Source of the DNA: Streptomyces klenkii
Lineage (GTDB): Bacteria; Actinomycetota; Actinomycetes; Streptomycetales; Streptomycetaceae
DNA length: 64,000 nucleotides
Assembly: GCF_003626645.1 (NCBI RefSeq)
Contig: NZ_RBAM01000002.1
Span: forward strand, 310,001 to 374,000
Reading direction: 5' to 3'
The notes beneath the pieces are model-generated. The model was given only the letters and a program-made list of their open reading frames with translations. It was not told where the DNA came from and did no database searches. This document shows, one piece after another, positions 8,634 to 17,601 of the stretch (positions are counted from its first letter, which is position 1; each line of letters begins with the position of its first letter). The position numbers and the translations under genes are program-made.

Positions 8634-8648
8634 TAGGTCTAGACCCGC
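8633..8648. promoter_or_regulatory. DasR responsive element (dre) candidate at the five-gene operon promoter
   Basis: The site contains the perfect 10-bp palindrome GGTCTAGACC (8636-8645), the core of the DasR consensus TGGTCTAGACCA; the outer bases match less well. It directly borders the predicted -35 hexamer, so bound DasR should interfere with RNA polymerase. The dasR gene ends 43 bp away. Confidence 0.7.
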
Positions 8649-8690
8649 GCCGCCGCCCTCCCCCGGACCCCCGGCCCGGGCCGGAGCGCC

Positions 8691-9458
8691 CTACTCCGTC
8701 GGCCGCTGCAAGCGCGCGACGAACTTGTAGCGGTCCCCGCGGTACACCGATCGGACCCATTCCACCGGCTCCCCCTGCGCGTCCAGCGAGTGGCGGGAGA
8801 GCATCAGCATCGGCAGGCCCACGTCCGTGCCCAGCAGGCCCGCCTCGCGCGGCGTGGCCAGGGACGTCTCGATCGTCTCCTCCGCCTCCGCGAGCCGGAC
8901 GTCGTAGACCTCGGCCAGGGCGGTGTAGAGCGAGGTGTACTTCACCAGGCTCCGGCGCAGCGCCGGGAAGCGCTTCGCCGACAGGTGCGTCGTCTCGATG
9001 GCCATCGGCTCGCCGCTGGCCAGCCGCAGCCGCTCGATGCGCAGGACGCGGCCGCCGGTGGCGATGTCCAGCAGCTTGGAGAGCCGGTCGTCGGCGGTGA
9101 CGTAGCCGATGTCCAGGAGCTGGGAGGTCGGCTCCAGGCCCTGGGCGCGCATGTCCTCCGTGTAGGAGGTCAGTTGCAGCGCCTGCGAGACCTTGGGTTT
9201 CGCGACGAACGTCCCCTTGCCCTGGATGCGCTCCAGGCGGCCTTCCACGACCAGCTCCTGGAGGGCCTGGCGGACGGTCGTGCGGGAGGTGTCGAACTCC
9301 GCCGCCAGGGTGCGCTCCGGCGGTACGGGCGTGCCGGGGGGCATGGTTTCGGTCATGTCCAGCAAATGGCGTTTCAGCCGGTAGTACTTGGGAACGCGCG
9401 CGGTCCGCGCGCCGCCCGGCGCGCCGCCGCCCTCGGCCGTACCGCCCTCGGTCGCCAT
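8691..9458 (-). CDS. dasR: DasR, GntR/HutC-family master regulator of aminosugar metabolism
   Basis: The 255-residue protein has an N-terminal winged helix ([19 protein letters not shown]) and a C-terminal UbiC-type effector domain, and matches DasR as I recall it almost residue for residue over long stretches. DasR represses the chitin/GlcNAc regulon and many antibiotic clusters and is released by phosphorylated aminosugars. ATG 9458 (GGGAAGG upstream) gives a length like the known protein; a GTG at 9494 would add 12 residues. It is divergent from dasA with two dre boxes between them. The first gene downstream on the same strand is the uncharacterised operon. Confidence 0.96.
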   Translation of the reverse strand: MATEGGTAEGGGAPGGARTARVPKYYRLKRHLLDMTETMPPGTPVPPERTLAAEFDTSRTTVRQALQELVVEGRLERIQGKGTFVAKPKVSQALQLTSYTEDMRAQGLEPTSQLLDIGYVTADDRLSKLLDIATGGRVLRIERLRLASGEPMAIETTHLSAKRFPALRRSLVKYTSLYTALAEVYDVRLAEAEETIETSLATPREAGLLGTDVGLPMLMLSRHSLDAQGEPVEWVRSVYRGDRYKFVARLQRPTE

Positions 9459-9627
9459 GGCCTGCCTTCCCGACTCCGATCCTGCTGCTGTCACCGGCTC
9501 CTCCGTCTGTCGCGGTCACATGGTGGCACGGGCAGAGCCCGAGGGGCCCGGAGACGCCCAGGTCGACCTCGAGGTGTCGGTCCGGTAACGGAGCCGACAG
9601 CGACTCTTATACACCCTTGACACCCCA

Positions 9628-9643
9628 AAAGGTCTAGGCCAAG
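9628..9643. promoter_or_regulatory. Upstream dre box between dasR and dasA
   Basis: The core GGTCTAGGCCA matches the DasR consensus with one change in the right half. It lies 24 bp from a second, better box, so DasR may bind both cooperatively. Confidence 0.7.
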
Positions 9644-9651
9644 CTGCGGGC

Positions 9652-9667
9652 ACTGGTCTAAACCATT
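9652..9667. promoter_or_regulatory. Principal dre box upstream of dasA
   Basis: ACTGGTCTAAACCATT matches the 16-bp DasR consensus at nearly every position. It ends 32 bp before the dasA start codon, so it can repress dasABC and possibly dasR. Confidence 0.9.
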
Positions 9668-9699
9668 AAAGACCACATTCGGTCCTTGAGGAGAGTGCT

Positions 9700-10968
9700 G
9701 TGAAGCGAGGGCTCATAGCGGCGACGGGTGTCGCGGCCATGCTGGTGAGTGTTGCTGCCTGTGGGTCCAGCGACAGTGACAAGGGATCGGGCGACGGCGC
9801 CAAGGACAAGAGCCTCACCGTCTGGTTCATGGACGGCTCCAACCCTCCGGGCTGGACGAAGGCGGTCCAGGCCGAGTTCGAACAGAAGACCGGCGCGAAG
9901 CTCAACGTCCAGGTCCAGAAGTGGGACGGCATCCAGCAGAAGCTGACCACGGCCCTCTCCGAGTCCAGCCCGCCGGACGTCGTCGAGGTCGGCAACACCC
10001 AGACCCCCTCCTACGCGCAGACCGGCGGCCTCGCCGAGCTCGGCGACCTGAAGAAGGAGATCGGCGCCGACTGGACCGACTCCCTCAACAAGCCCTCCGT
10101 CTTCGAGGGCAAGCAGTACGCCGCCCCGTGGTACGCCGCGAACCGCGTCGTCATCTACAACAAGAAGGTGTGGGCGGACGCGGGCGTCACCGACGTCCCC
10201 AAGACCCGCGCCGACTTCTTCAAGGCCCTGGAGGCCATCCAGAAGAAGGGCGAGGCCGAGCCGCTCTACCTGCCCGGCCAGAACTGGTACTTCTTCGACG
10301 GCCTGACCATCGGCACCGGCGCCGACCTGGTGAAGAAGGACGGCAAGAAGTGGGTCTCCAACCTCGCCGACCCCAAGGTCGCCAAGGCCATGGAGGTCTA
10401 CAAGCAGTACCAGGCCTTCAGCAAGGCCCCCAAGGACAAGGACGAGGCCACGCCGCAGCAGGCCGACGTCTTCGCCAAGGGCAGGACCGGCGCCTTCATC
10501 GGCATGGGCTGGGAGGCCGCCACCGCCATCAAGGCGAACCCGGCCATCGAGAAGGACCTCGGCTACTTCACCATCCCCGGTGAGACCGCGGACAAGCCCG
10601 AGGGCGTCTTCCTCGGCGGCTCCAACCTCGCCGTTGCCGCCGGCAGCAAGAAGCAGGACCTCGCCAAGGAGTTCCTGAAGATCGCACTGTCCGACAAGAA
10701 CGAGGGCGCGCTGGCCAAGGAGGTCGGCTCGATCCCCAACAAGGACTCCCTGCTGGAGAGCCTGAAGGGCAACGCCGCCGCCGAGGCCGCGGCCCCCGCC
10801 GCCAAGGGCGGCGGCACCACCCCGCTGATCCCCGAGTGGGCCGCGGTGGAGAACGCCCCGAACCCGATCAAGGCGTACATGACGGCCGTGCTGAACGGAA
10901 AGTCCCCCGAGGAAGCCGCCAAGCAGGTCGAGGCCGACGTCAACAAGCGCCTCAGCCAGAAGCAGTAG
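9700..10968 (+). CDS. dasA: DasA, (GlcNAc)2-binding lipoprotein of the chitobiose ABC importer
   Basis: This is an extracytoplasmic solute-binding protein of the sugar ABC family (422 residues). The N-terminus is a lipoprotein signal with the acylated Cys at residue 21 (VSVAAC). The mature protein has the typical LTVWFMDGSNPPGW and AAPWYAANRVVIYNK regions. DasA captures N,N'-diacetylchitobiose for DasBC. The GTG start at 9700 has GAGGAG upstream. It is first in the dasABC-hexosaminidase operon, under a dre box. The cognate ATPase is absent, as expected because MsiK is encoded elsewhere in Streptomyces. Confidence 0.96.
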   Translation: MKRGLIAATGVAAMLVSVAACGSSDSDKGSGDGAKDKSLTVWFMDGSNPPGWTKAVQAEFEQKTGAKLNVQVQKWDGIQQKLTTALSESSPPDVVEVGNTQTPSYAQTGGLAELGDLKKEIGADWTDSLNKPSVFEGKQYAAPWYAANRVVIYNKKVWADAGVTDVPKTRADFFKALEAIQKKGEAEPLYLPGQNWYFFDGLTIGTGADLVKKDGKKWVSNLADPKVAKAMEVYKQYQAFSKAPKDKDEATPQQADVFAKGRTGAFIGMGWEAATAIKANPAIEKDLGYFTIPGETADKPEGVFLGGSNLAVAAGSKKQDLAKEFLKIALSDKNEGALAKEVGSIPNKDSLLESLKGNAAAEAAAPAAKGGGTTPLIPEWAAVENAPNPIKAYMTAVLNGKSPEEAAKQVEADVNKRLSQKQ

Positions 10969-11114
10969 CAGCAGCCGATAGCCCGGAAGCAGCAGCCGGC
11001 GGCAGCGACCCGGCAGCAGTGACCCGACGGCCGGGCGGGATGCCGTGAGAGACGGCCTCCCGCCCGGCCGCGCACCAACGCAATACCGTTCGACAGGGGA
11101 GAAGGCGGACGACG

Positions 11115-12098
11115 ATGTCAGCGCAGATCGAAGAGGCGACGGCCGGCGGGCCCGCCTCCCGGACCGGCAAGGGCACCGCCCCGCCCCCGCCCCGCCGCGG
11201 CCCCGGCCGGCTCGCCCAGGGCACGCCGTACCTCCTGATCCTCCCCGCCGCAGCCGTCACGGTGCTGCTGCTCGGCTGGACGCTGCTGAAGAACGGCCTG
11301 CTGTCGTTCCAGAACCTCGGCCCGCGCCAGCTCATCCAGCACCTCACCGAGTGGACCGGCACGGACAACTACGCCGAACAGCTCGGCAGCTCCGAGTTCT
11401 GGGGCGTCACCGGGCGCTCGGTGGTCTTCACCCTCGCCAACGTCGTCCTCATCATGGCGCTGGGCTGCTTCATCGGCCTGCTCCTCGCCCGCCTCGGCAC
11501 CGCGCTGCGGCTGCTGCTCTCGCTCGGCCTCGTCCTCGCCTGGGCCATGCCCGTCGTCGCGGCGACCACCGTCTTCCAGTGGCTCTTCGACCAGCGCTTC
11601 GGCGTCGTCAACTACGTACTGGACGCGCTCGGCTGGCACTCCATGGCCGGCTACAGCTGGACCAGCGGGCAGTTCTCCACCTTCTTCGTGATCACCGTGC
11701 TGATCGTCTGGCAGTCGGTGCCCTTCGTGGCCATCAACCTGTACGCGGCGACCACCACGATCCCCAAGGAGCTCTACGAGGCCGCCTCGCTCGACGGCGC
11801 CGGCTCCTGGAAGCAGTTCACCTCGGTGACCTTCCCCTTCCTCAAGCCGTTCTTCCTCGCGACGACGTTCCTCGAAGTCATCTGGATCTTCAAGTCGTTC
11901 ACCCAGGTCTTCGCGATCAACGAAGGCGGGCCCGACCGGCTCACGGAGACCCTGCCCGTCTACGCCTTCCAGGAAGGCTTCGGCAGCCAGCACTTCGGCA
12001 TGGGCGCCGCCGTCTCCATCCTGACCATCGTGATCCTGCTGGCCCTGACGGCCTACTACCTGCGCCTGGTGCTCAAGCAAGAGGAGGACGAGCTGTGA
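11115..12098 (+). CDS. dasB: DasB, (GlcNAc)2 ABC importer permease
   Basis: The 327-residue permease has six predicted membrane spans and the EAA loop YEAASLDGAGSW that contacts the ATPase. A proline-rich cytoplasmic N-tail (PPPPRRGPGR) precedes the first span. It pairs with DasC to form the channel for chitobiose delivered by DasA. The ATG has GGGGAGAAGG upstream, and its TGA overlaps the dasC GTG, indicating coupled translation. The order dasA-dasB-dasC is the known one. Confidence 0.95.
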   Translation: MSAQIEEATAGGPASRTGKGTAPPPPRRGPGRLAQGTPYLLILPAAAVTVLLLGWTLLKNGLLSFQNLGPRQLIQHLTEWTGTDNYAEQLGSSEFWGVTGRSVVFTLANVVLIMALGCFIGLLLARLGTALRLLLSLGLVLAWAMPVVAATTVFQWLFDQRFGVVNYVLDALGWHSMAGYSWTSGQFSTFFVITVLIVWQSVPFVAINLYAATTTIPKELYEAASLDGAGSWKQFTSVTFPFLKPFFLATTFLEVIWIFKSFTQVFAINEGGPDRLTETLPVYAFQEGFGSQHFGMGAAVSILTIVILLALTAYYLRLVLKQEEDEL

Positions 12099-12925
12099 GG
12101 CGATCGACCCTGGGCCGGGTGTGGCCGGGAGCGACCGCGGTCGTTCTCTTCCTCGCGTTCGTGTTCCCCGTCTACTGGATGTTCAGCACGGCCTTCAAGG
12201 CCAACAAGGACATCGTCAGCGAGGACCCCGTCTGGTTCCCCACCAGCCCCACCTTCGAGCACTTCCAGCGGGCGGTGCAGGCGGACGGCTTCTGGACGCT
12301 TGTGCGTAACTCCTTCACCGTCACCCTCGTGGCCGTCGCACTGTCGCTGGTGATCGCCCTGCTCGCCTCGTTCGCCGTCGCGCGCATGCGGTTCAAGGGG
12401 CGCAAGAGCTTCATCCTGGTGATGATGATGGCGCAGATGGCCCCCTGGGAGGTCATGGCCCTCGCGTACTACATCATCGTCCGGGACGCCGAGATGCTGA
12501 ACAGCCTCGTGCCCCTGATCGCCATCTACACCGTCATGGTGCTCCCCTTCACCGTCCTGACGCTGCGCGGCTACGTCGCCGCCGTGCCCAAGGAGCTGGA
12601 GGAGTCCGCGATGGTCGACGGCTGCACCCGCGCCCAGGCCTTCATCAAGGTGATCTTCCCGCTGCTGGCGCCGGGCCTGATGGCCACCTCGCTCTTCGGC
12701 TTCATCACCGTCTGGAACGAGTTCCCCTACGTCCTGATCCTCAACAAGGACGCCTCGGCCCAGACGCTCCCCGTGTGGCTCACCGGATTCCGCACGGCGT
12801 TCGGCGACGACTGGGGCGCCACCATGGCCGCCTCCTCGCTCTTCGCCGTGCCCATCCTGATCCTCTTCGTCATCCTCCAGCGCAAGGCAGTCGGCGGCCT
12901 CACCTCCGGCGCAGTGAAGGGTTAG
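12095..12925 (+). CDS. dasC: DasC, (GlcNAc)2 ABC importer permease
   Basis: The 276-residue MalG-type permease has a first span WPGATAVVLFLAFVFPVYW, the conserved VPKELEESAMVDGCTR EAA loop, and about six spans in total. The start is GTG 12095, overlapping the dasB stop as GTGA, with GAGGAGG just upstream. It forms the second half of the transmembrane channel. The stop codon is followed after 10 bp by the hexosaminidase gene, so all four belong to one transcript. Confidence 0.95.
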   Translation: MRRSTLGRVWPGATAVVLFLAFVFPVYWMFSTAFKANKDIVSEDPVWFPTSPTFEHFQRAVQADGFWTLVRNSFTVTLVAVALSLVIALLASFAVARMRFKGRKSFILVMMMAQMAPWEVMALAYYIIVRDAEMLNSLVPLIAIYTVMVLPFTVLTLRGYVAAVPKELEESAMVDGCTRAQAFIKVIFPLLAPGLMATSLFGFITVWNEFPYVLILNKDASAQTLPVWLTGFRTAFGDDWGATMAASSLFAVPILILFVILQRKAVGGLTSGAVKG

Positions 12926-12935
12926 CGCTACTCCC

Positions 12936-14435
12936 ATGGACACGCTCACGCGCGACGCCCTCGCCGTCCTCCAGCCCGGCTTCACCGGCACCACCGCCCC
13001 CGAGTGGCTGCTGCGCCGGCTCGGCGAAGGGCTCGCCTCCGTCGGCCTCTTCGGCCGCAACATCGCCTCCCCCGAGCAGCTCGCGGCGCTCACCGCCCGG
13101 CTGCGCGCCGAACGCGGCGACGTCCTCGTCGCCATCGACGAGGAGGGCGGCGACGTCACCCGGCTGGAGGCGCGCACCGGCTCCTCCTTCCCCGGCAACC
13201 TCGCCCTCGGCGCCGTCGACGACACCGGGCTCACCCGGGCCGTCGCCCGCGAGCTCGGCCGGCGGCTCGCCGAGTGCGGCGTCAACCTCAACTGGGCGCC
13301 CTCCGCCGACGTCAACTCCGACCCGGACAACCCCGTCATCGGCGTCCGCTCCTTCGGCGCCGACCCGCGGCTCGTCGCCCGGCACACCGCCGCCTACGTC
13401 GAGGGCCTCCAGTCCGCGGGCGTCGCCGCCTGCACCAAGCACTTCCCCGGGCACGGCGACACGGCCGTCGACTCCCACCACGACATGCCGCGCATCGACG
13501 CCGGCCTCGGCACGCTGCGCGAGCGCGAACTGGTGCCCTTCCGGGCCGCGGTCGCCGCCGGCACCAAGGCCGTCATGAGCGCGCACATCCTGCTGCCCGC
13601 GCTCGACCCCGGCCTGCCGGCGACCCTCAGCCCCGCCGCGCTGCACGGGCTGCTGCGGGCGCCCCTCGCCGGCGGCGGCCTCGGCTTCGACGGCCTCATC
13701 GTCACCGACGGCATGGAGATGCGGGCCATCTCCGGCACGTACGGGATCGAGCGCGGCAGCGTGCTGGCCCTCGCCGCGGGCGCCGACGCGATCTGCGTCG
13801 GCGGCGGGCTGGCCGACGAGGACACCGTGCTGCGGCTGCGCGACGCGCTGGTCGCGGCCGTACGCGCAGGCGAGCTGCCGGAGGAACGGCTCGCCGACGC
13901 CGCGGCACGGGTGCGCGCCCTGGCGCGCTGGACCTCGGGGGAGGGCGCGGCCGGCACGGCCGAGGAGGGGACCGCGCCCTCCCCCGAGGTGGGGCTCACC
14001 GCGGCGCGGCGCGCCCTGCGGGTGACCGCTTCGCCCGGCTACGAGCCGCTCGCCGGGCCCGCCTACGTGGCCGCGTTCACCCCGCTGGCGAACATCGCCG
14101 TCGGCGACGAGACCCCCTGGGGCATCGGCGCCGAACTCGCCCGGCTGCTGCCCGGCACGCGGACCGGCACGTACGGGCCCGACGTCGCCCGCGCCTCCGA
14201 GGTGCTCGCCGCCGCGGGCGGCCGGCGGATCGTCGCCGTCGTACGGGACGTGCACCGGCACGGGTGGATGGCGGAGGCGCTCGACGCGCTGCTCGCGGCG
14301 CGGCCGGACACGGTCGTGGTGGAGATGGGCCTCAACGCGGCCCCGCCGCGGGGGGCGTTGCACGTGGTGACGCACGGCGCGGCGCGGGTCTGCGGGGTCG
14401 CTGCCGCGGAGGCCGTCGCGGGGCCGCGCAACTGA
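12936..14435 (+). CDS. GH3 beta-N-acetylglucosaminidase (NagZ-like)
   Basis: The 499-residue cytosolic glycoside hydrolase family 3 enzyme shows the NagZ signature: K168-H169 in TKHFPGHGDT, the catalytic His in DSHHD (about 181) and nucleophile D258 in VTDGMEM. There is no signal peptide, so it should cleave (GlcNAc)2 or muropeptide fragments inside the cell after DasABC uptake. A C-terminal domain (about 350-499), absent from minimal bacterial NagZ, may aid oligomerisation or binding. It lies 10 bp after dasC, matching the known das locus. Confidence 0.92.
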   Translation: MDTLTRDALAVLQPGFTGTTAPEWLLRRLGEGLASVGLFGRNIASPEQLAALTARLRAERGDVLVAIDEEGGDVTRLEARTGSSFPGNLALGAVDDTGLTRAVARELGRRLAECGVNLNWAPSADVNSDPDNPVIGVRSFGADPRLVARHTAAYVEGLQSAGVAACTKHFPGHGDTAVDSHHDMPRIDAGLGTLRERELVPFRAAVAAGTKAVMSAHILLPALDPGLPATLSPAALHGLLRAPLAGGGLGFDGLIVTDGMEMRAISGTYGIERGSVLALAAGADAICVGGGLADEDTVLRLRDALVAAVRAGELPEERLADAAARVRALARWTSGEGAAGTAEEGTAPSPEVGLTAARRALRVTASPGYEPLAGPAYVAAFTPLANIAVGDETPWGIGAELARLLPGTRTGTYGPDVARASEVLAAAGGRRIVAVVRDVHRHGWMAEALDALLAARPDTVVVEMGLNAAPPRGALHVVTHGAARVCGVAAAEAVAGPRN

Positions 14436-14498
14436 CGGCGGTTCCGGCACCGCCGGACTCCCCGGTGGGGGCCGATCGCCGCTGCGGCGGGGGCAGTG

Positions 14499-14516
14499 CG
14501 GGGGCCGTAGCCCCCG
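14499..14516. terminator. Short GC hairpin between converging hexosaminidase and nagB genes
   Basis: GGGGGC and GCCCCC arms around a four-base loop form a compact stem in the gap where the two transcripts meet. There is no U-tract, which is usual for this genus. Confidence 0.45.
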
Positions 14517-14643
14517 GACCCCTCCGGAGGAGGAAACGGCGAAAGGGCGGGAGCGGGGCCCCTTCCCCCCGCCGCAACGGCGCTTAGCCACCGCGGCGGA
14601 ATCCGGCGGTGCCGGACCCGCCGCGGCGAGGGGATGCGTGGGG

Positions 14644-15429
14644 CTACAGCCCCTGCCACTCCGGCTTCGCCGCGTACGTGGCGCGGAAGTAGTCCGCGAG
14701 CTTCAGCTTGGACGCGGCGGCCTCGTCGACGACGACCGTGGCGTGCGGGTGCAGCTGGAGCGCCGAGGCGGGGACGAGCGCCGAGACCGGGCCCTCGACG
14801 GACGCCGCCACGGCGTCGGCCTTGCCCTCGCCCGTGGCGAGCAGCACCAGGTGGCGGGCCTCCAGGATGGTGCCGATGCCCTGGGTGATGACGTGGTGCG
14901 GCACCTGCTCGATGTCGCCGTCGAAGAAGCGCGCGTTGTCGACGCGGGTCTGCTCCGTGAGCGTCTTGATGCGCGTGCGGGAGGCGAGCGAGGAGCACGG
15001 CTCGTTGAAGCCGATGTGCCCGTCGGTGCCGATGCCGAGCAGCTGGAGGTCCACCCCGCCGGCCGCGGGCAGCGCCCGGTCGTAGGCCTCGCACGCGCCC
15101 TGGACGTCCTCGGCGGTGCCGTCGGGGCCTATGAAGGACGCCTCGGTCAGGCCGAGCGGCTCGACGACCTCGCGCAGGACCACCGAGCGGTACGACTCGG
15201 GGTGGTCGGCGGGCAGGCCGACGTACTCGTCGAGCTGGCAGATGCGGGCCCGCGAGGCGTCCACCGCGCCGGAGCGGACCTTGGCGGTCAGGGCTTCGTA
15301 GACGGGCAGCGGCGTCGAGCCCGTGGCCACGCCGAGCAGGGCGTCGGGCTTGCGGCGCAGGAGGGCGGCCATGGCCTCCGCGATGAGTTCTCCGCCTGCC
15401 TTGGCGTCCGGGACGATGACAACTTCCAC
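14644..15429 (-). CDS. nagB: Glucosamine-6-phosphate deaminase NagB
   Basis: This 261-residue enzyme converts glucosamine-6-phosphate to fructose-6-phosphate and ammonia. Diagnostic motifs are GVATGSTP (phosphate loop), CQLDEYVGL and GIGTDGHIGFNEP. The start is GTG 15429 (VEVVIVPDAKAGGELIAE), which matches the usual 261-residue length; an upstream extension would be non-homologous. A near-perfect dre box lies 38 bp upstream, so nagB belongs to the DasR regulon and closes the chitobiose catabolic route begun by DasABC. Confidence 0.95.
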   Translation of the reverse strand: MEVVIVPDAKAGGELIAEAMAALLRRKPDALLGVATGSTPLPVYEALTAKVRSGAVDASRARICQLDEYVGLPADHPESYRSVVLREVVEPLGLTEASFIGPDGTAEDVQGACEAYDRALPAAGGVDLQLLGIGTDGHIGFNEPCSSLASRTRIKTLTEQTRVDNARFFDGDIEQVPHHVITQGIGTILEARHLVLLATGEGKADAVAASVEGPVSALVPASALQLHPHATVVVDEAAASKLKLADYFRATYAAKPEWQGL

Positions 15430-15466
15430 GCTGGGGCCTGCCGATCTTAAAGAGTGGAGCGGATCG

Positions 15467-15482
15467 TGTGGTATAGACCAAT
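15467..15482. promoter_or_regulatory. dre box upstream of nagB
   Basis: TGTGGTATAGACCAAT matches the DasR site known for nagB in other Streptomyces apart from one central base. It sits between divergent nagB and the SIS-domain gene, so it may also affect the latter. Confidence 0.9.
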
Positions 15483-15604
15483 CTAGCAGAGGGGGGCACT
15501 CCGGGAACCCCGCCGGAACCCGCCCCGGACCCCGCTTCCGGCTGGCGGCCGCGCCCCACCCCGTGGTCGACTGGGACTGCATCCCCGTCCGGGAGGTATC
15601 CGGC

Positions 15605-16684
15605 ATGAGCGACACGACCGCCGCCCACCACCGCGAGCAGCCGGGCGGGATCATGTCCGCCGAGATGGCCGAACAGCCGGCCGTCCTGCGCCGCATCCTC
15701 GACCGGGGCGCTCCCGCGATCGCCGGGACCGCCCGCACCATCGCCGCCCGGGACCCGCGCTTCGTGCTCCTCACGGCCCGCGGCACCTCCGACAACGCCG
15801 CCCTCTACGCCAAATACCTCCTCGAAGTGCAGCTCGGGAAGCCCTGCGGCCTGACCTCCATGTCGACCGTCACCGCCTACGGGGCCCGGCCCGACCTGAC
15901 GGACGTCCTGGCGATCACCATCAGCCAGTCCGGCGGCTCGCCCGACCTGGTCGCCTCCACCAAGGCCGCCCGCGAGGCGGGGGCGATCACCCTCGCGGTC
16001 ACCAACAACGCCGACTCCCCGCTCGCCGCCGTCTCCGAGCACCACATCGACATCCTGGCCGGCCCCGAGCGGGCCCTGCCCGCCACCAAGACCTACACGG
16101 CCTCGCTGCTCACCCTCTACCTCTTCGTCCAGGGCCTGCGCCCGGGCGGCGGTGCCGACAGGGCCGCGGCCGAGGCCCTGCCCGGCCTCGCCCGAGGCAT
16201 CCTCGACCGTGCCGCCGAGGTCAGACAGCTCGCCGCCCGCTACCGCTTCGCCGAACGGATGGTCCTCACCTCCCGCGGCTACGGCTACCCGACCGCCAAG
16301 GAAGCCGCGCTCAAGCTGATGGAGACGAGCTACATCCCCGCCCTCTCCTACTCCGGCGCCGATCTGCTGCACGGCCCGCTCGCCATGGTCGACAACATCT
16401 CGCCCGTCATCGCCATCGTCACCGAGGGCCGCGGCGGCGAGGCCCTGCAACCCGTCCTGGAACGGCTGCGCGGCCGGGGCGCGGACCTGATGATCGTCGG
16501 CAGCGAGGCGGAGGCCGCCCGGGGCACGGCCGGATTCGCCCTGCCCACGGCCGGGGTCCCCGAGGAGCTGCAACCGATCCTGGAGATCCTCCCCTTGCAG
16601 ATGCTGGCCTACGAGATCACCGTCGCCCGGGGGCAGGACCCCGACGCGCCCCGCGCCCTCGCGAAGGTCACCGAGACCCGCTGA
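15605..16684 (+). CDS. SIS-domain sugar isomerase/deaminase (GlmS isomerase-like, AgaS type)
   Basis: The 359-residue protein carries two tandem SIS domains resembling the isomerase half of glucosamine-6-phosphate synthase. Motifs are LLTARGTSDNAA, ISQSGGSPDL and ALKLMETSYIPA. The glutaminase half is missing, so it should act on a preformed aminosugar phosphate, or bind one, rather than make it from glutamine. GGGAGG precedes the ATG at 15605. Its divergent partner is nagB and the dre box lies 123 bp upstream, so the context is aminosugar phosphate metabolism. The exact substrate is not established. Confidence 0.88.
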   Translation: MSDTTAAHHREQPGGIMSAEMAEQPAVLRRILDRGAPAIAGTARTIAARDPRFVLLTARGTSDNAALYAKYLLEVQLGKPCGLTSMSTVTAYGARPDLTDVLAITISQSGGSPDLVASTKAAREAGAITLAVTNNADSPLAAVSEHHIDILAGPERALPATKTYTASLLTLYLFVQGLRPGGGADRAAAEALPGLARGILDRAAEVRQLAARYRFAERMVLTSRGYGYPTAKEAALKLMETSYIPALSYSGADLLHGPLAMVDNISPVIAIVTEGRGGEALQPVLERLRGRGADLMIVGSEAEAARGTAGFALPTAGVPEELQPILEILPLQMLAYEITVARGQDPDAPRALAKVTETR

Positions 16685-16708
16685 CGCACCGCGCCGGCCC
16701 ACGGCGGC

Positions 16709-16762
16709 CGCGGCCCCCGCTCCTCAGTCCCCGCCGGCCGCGGGCCCCCGCTCCTCAGCCGC
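16709..16762. repeat. Imperfect direct duplication between the SIS and SDR genes
   Basis: The motif CCCCCGCTCCTCAG occurs twice, each copy preceded by a GGCCGCGG-like segment. It looks like a recent local duplication in the gap between the converging genes. No coding potential is seen. Confidence 0.5.
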
Positions 16763-16784
16763 CGCCAGCCCGGGCGGGCACGCC

Positions 16785-17543
16785 TCAGAGCAGCGCGCCC
16801 CCGGAGGTGTCTATCCACTGCCCCGTCACCCACCGGCTGTCGTCCGACGCCAGGAAGGCGACGACATCGCCGACATCGCGCGCCTCACCCACCCGCCGGA
16901 GCGGGGACATTGCCGCGGTGCCCTCCTGGACCTCCGCGCCGGCCCGCAGCCACGAGGCGTTCATGTCCGTGTCGATCACGCCCGGCGCCACCGCGTTGAC
17001 CGTGATCCCGCGCTCGCCCAGCTGCTTGGCCAGCACCGAGGTGAAGGCGTCCACCGCGCCCTTCGTCATGGTGTAGGCGATCAGATCGGGGAGGGCCGCG
17101 CCGCGGGTCAGCACCGTGGAGAGGTTGATGACGCGCCCGCCGTCGCGCAGGCGGGCAAGGCCGTGCTGCGTGACGAAGAACGGTGCCCTGGTGTTGACCG
17201 CGAAGATCCGGTCGTAGTCCTCCTCGGCCACCTCCCCGAGCGGCGCCCGCGGGCCGACGATGCCCGCATTGTTCACCAGGATGTCCAGGCCGTCCCCGGC
17301 CTGCTCGTCGAAGGCGGCCCAGAGCGCCTCGGCATCGCCCGGCACCCCCAGCTCGGCCCGGATCGCGAAGGCGTCCCCGCCGGCCGCCCTGATCTCCTTC
17401 ACCGTCAGCTCGGCCGAGGCCGCGTCCCGGCCGTAGTGCACGGCGACGCGGGCGCCCTCCCTGCCCAGGCGCTCGGCGACCGCCCGCCCGATGCCCCGGC
17501 TGCCGCCCGTGACCAGTGCCGTCCTGCCCGTGAGCGTGCCCAT
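16785..17543 (-). CDS. Short-chain dehydrogenase/reductase (SDR)
   Basis: The 252-residue classical SDR has the cofactor loop TGGSRGIG (12-19), NNAG near 91, and the catalytic Ser (LSTV) and YTMTK (about 161-165). The fingerprint indicates NADP(H) use, resembling 3-ketoacyl-ACP reductase-like detoxification enzymes. It ends in the conserved QWIDTSGG motif. It is transcribed divergently from a TetR regulator with two TAGCG...CGCTA-type sites between them, so it is probably that regulator's target. Substrate unknown. Confidence 0.88.
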   Translation of the reverse strand: MGTLTGRTALVTGGSRGIGRAVAERLGREGARVAVHYGRDAASAELTVKEIRAAGGDAFAIRAELGVPGDAEALWAAFDEQAGDGLDILVNNAGIVGPRAPLGEVAEEDYDRIFAVNTRAPFFVTQHGLARLRDGGRVINLSTVLTRGAALPDLIAYTMTKGAVDAFTSVLAKQLGERGITVNAVAPGVIDTDMNASWLRAGAEVQEGTAAMSPLRRVGEARDVGDVVAFLASDDSRWVTGQWIDTSGGALL

Positions 17544-17564
17544 GACCGCGCTCCCCTCTTTCTT

Positions 17565-17576
17565 TAGCGAGTGCTA
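17565..17576. promoter_or_regulatory. TetR operator candidate 1 (SDR side)
   Basis: TAGCGAGTGCTA is a one-mismatch version of the palindrome found 37 bp away. It lies 22 bp upstream of the SDR start codon. Confidence 0.55.
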
Positions 17577-17601
17577 CAGAAAGAACGTAGCACAGGTTTT
17601 T

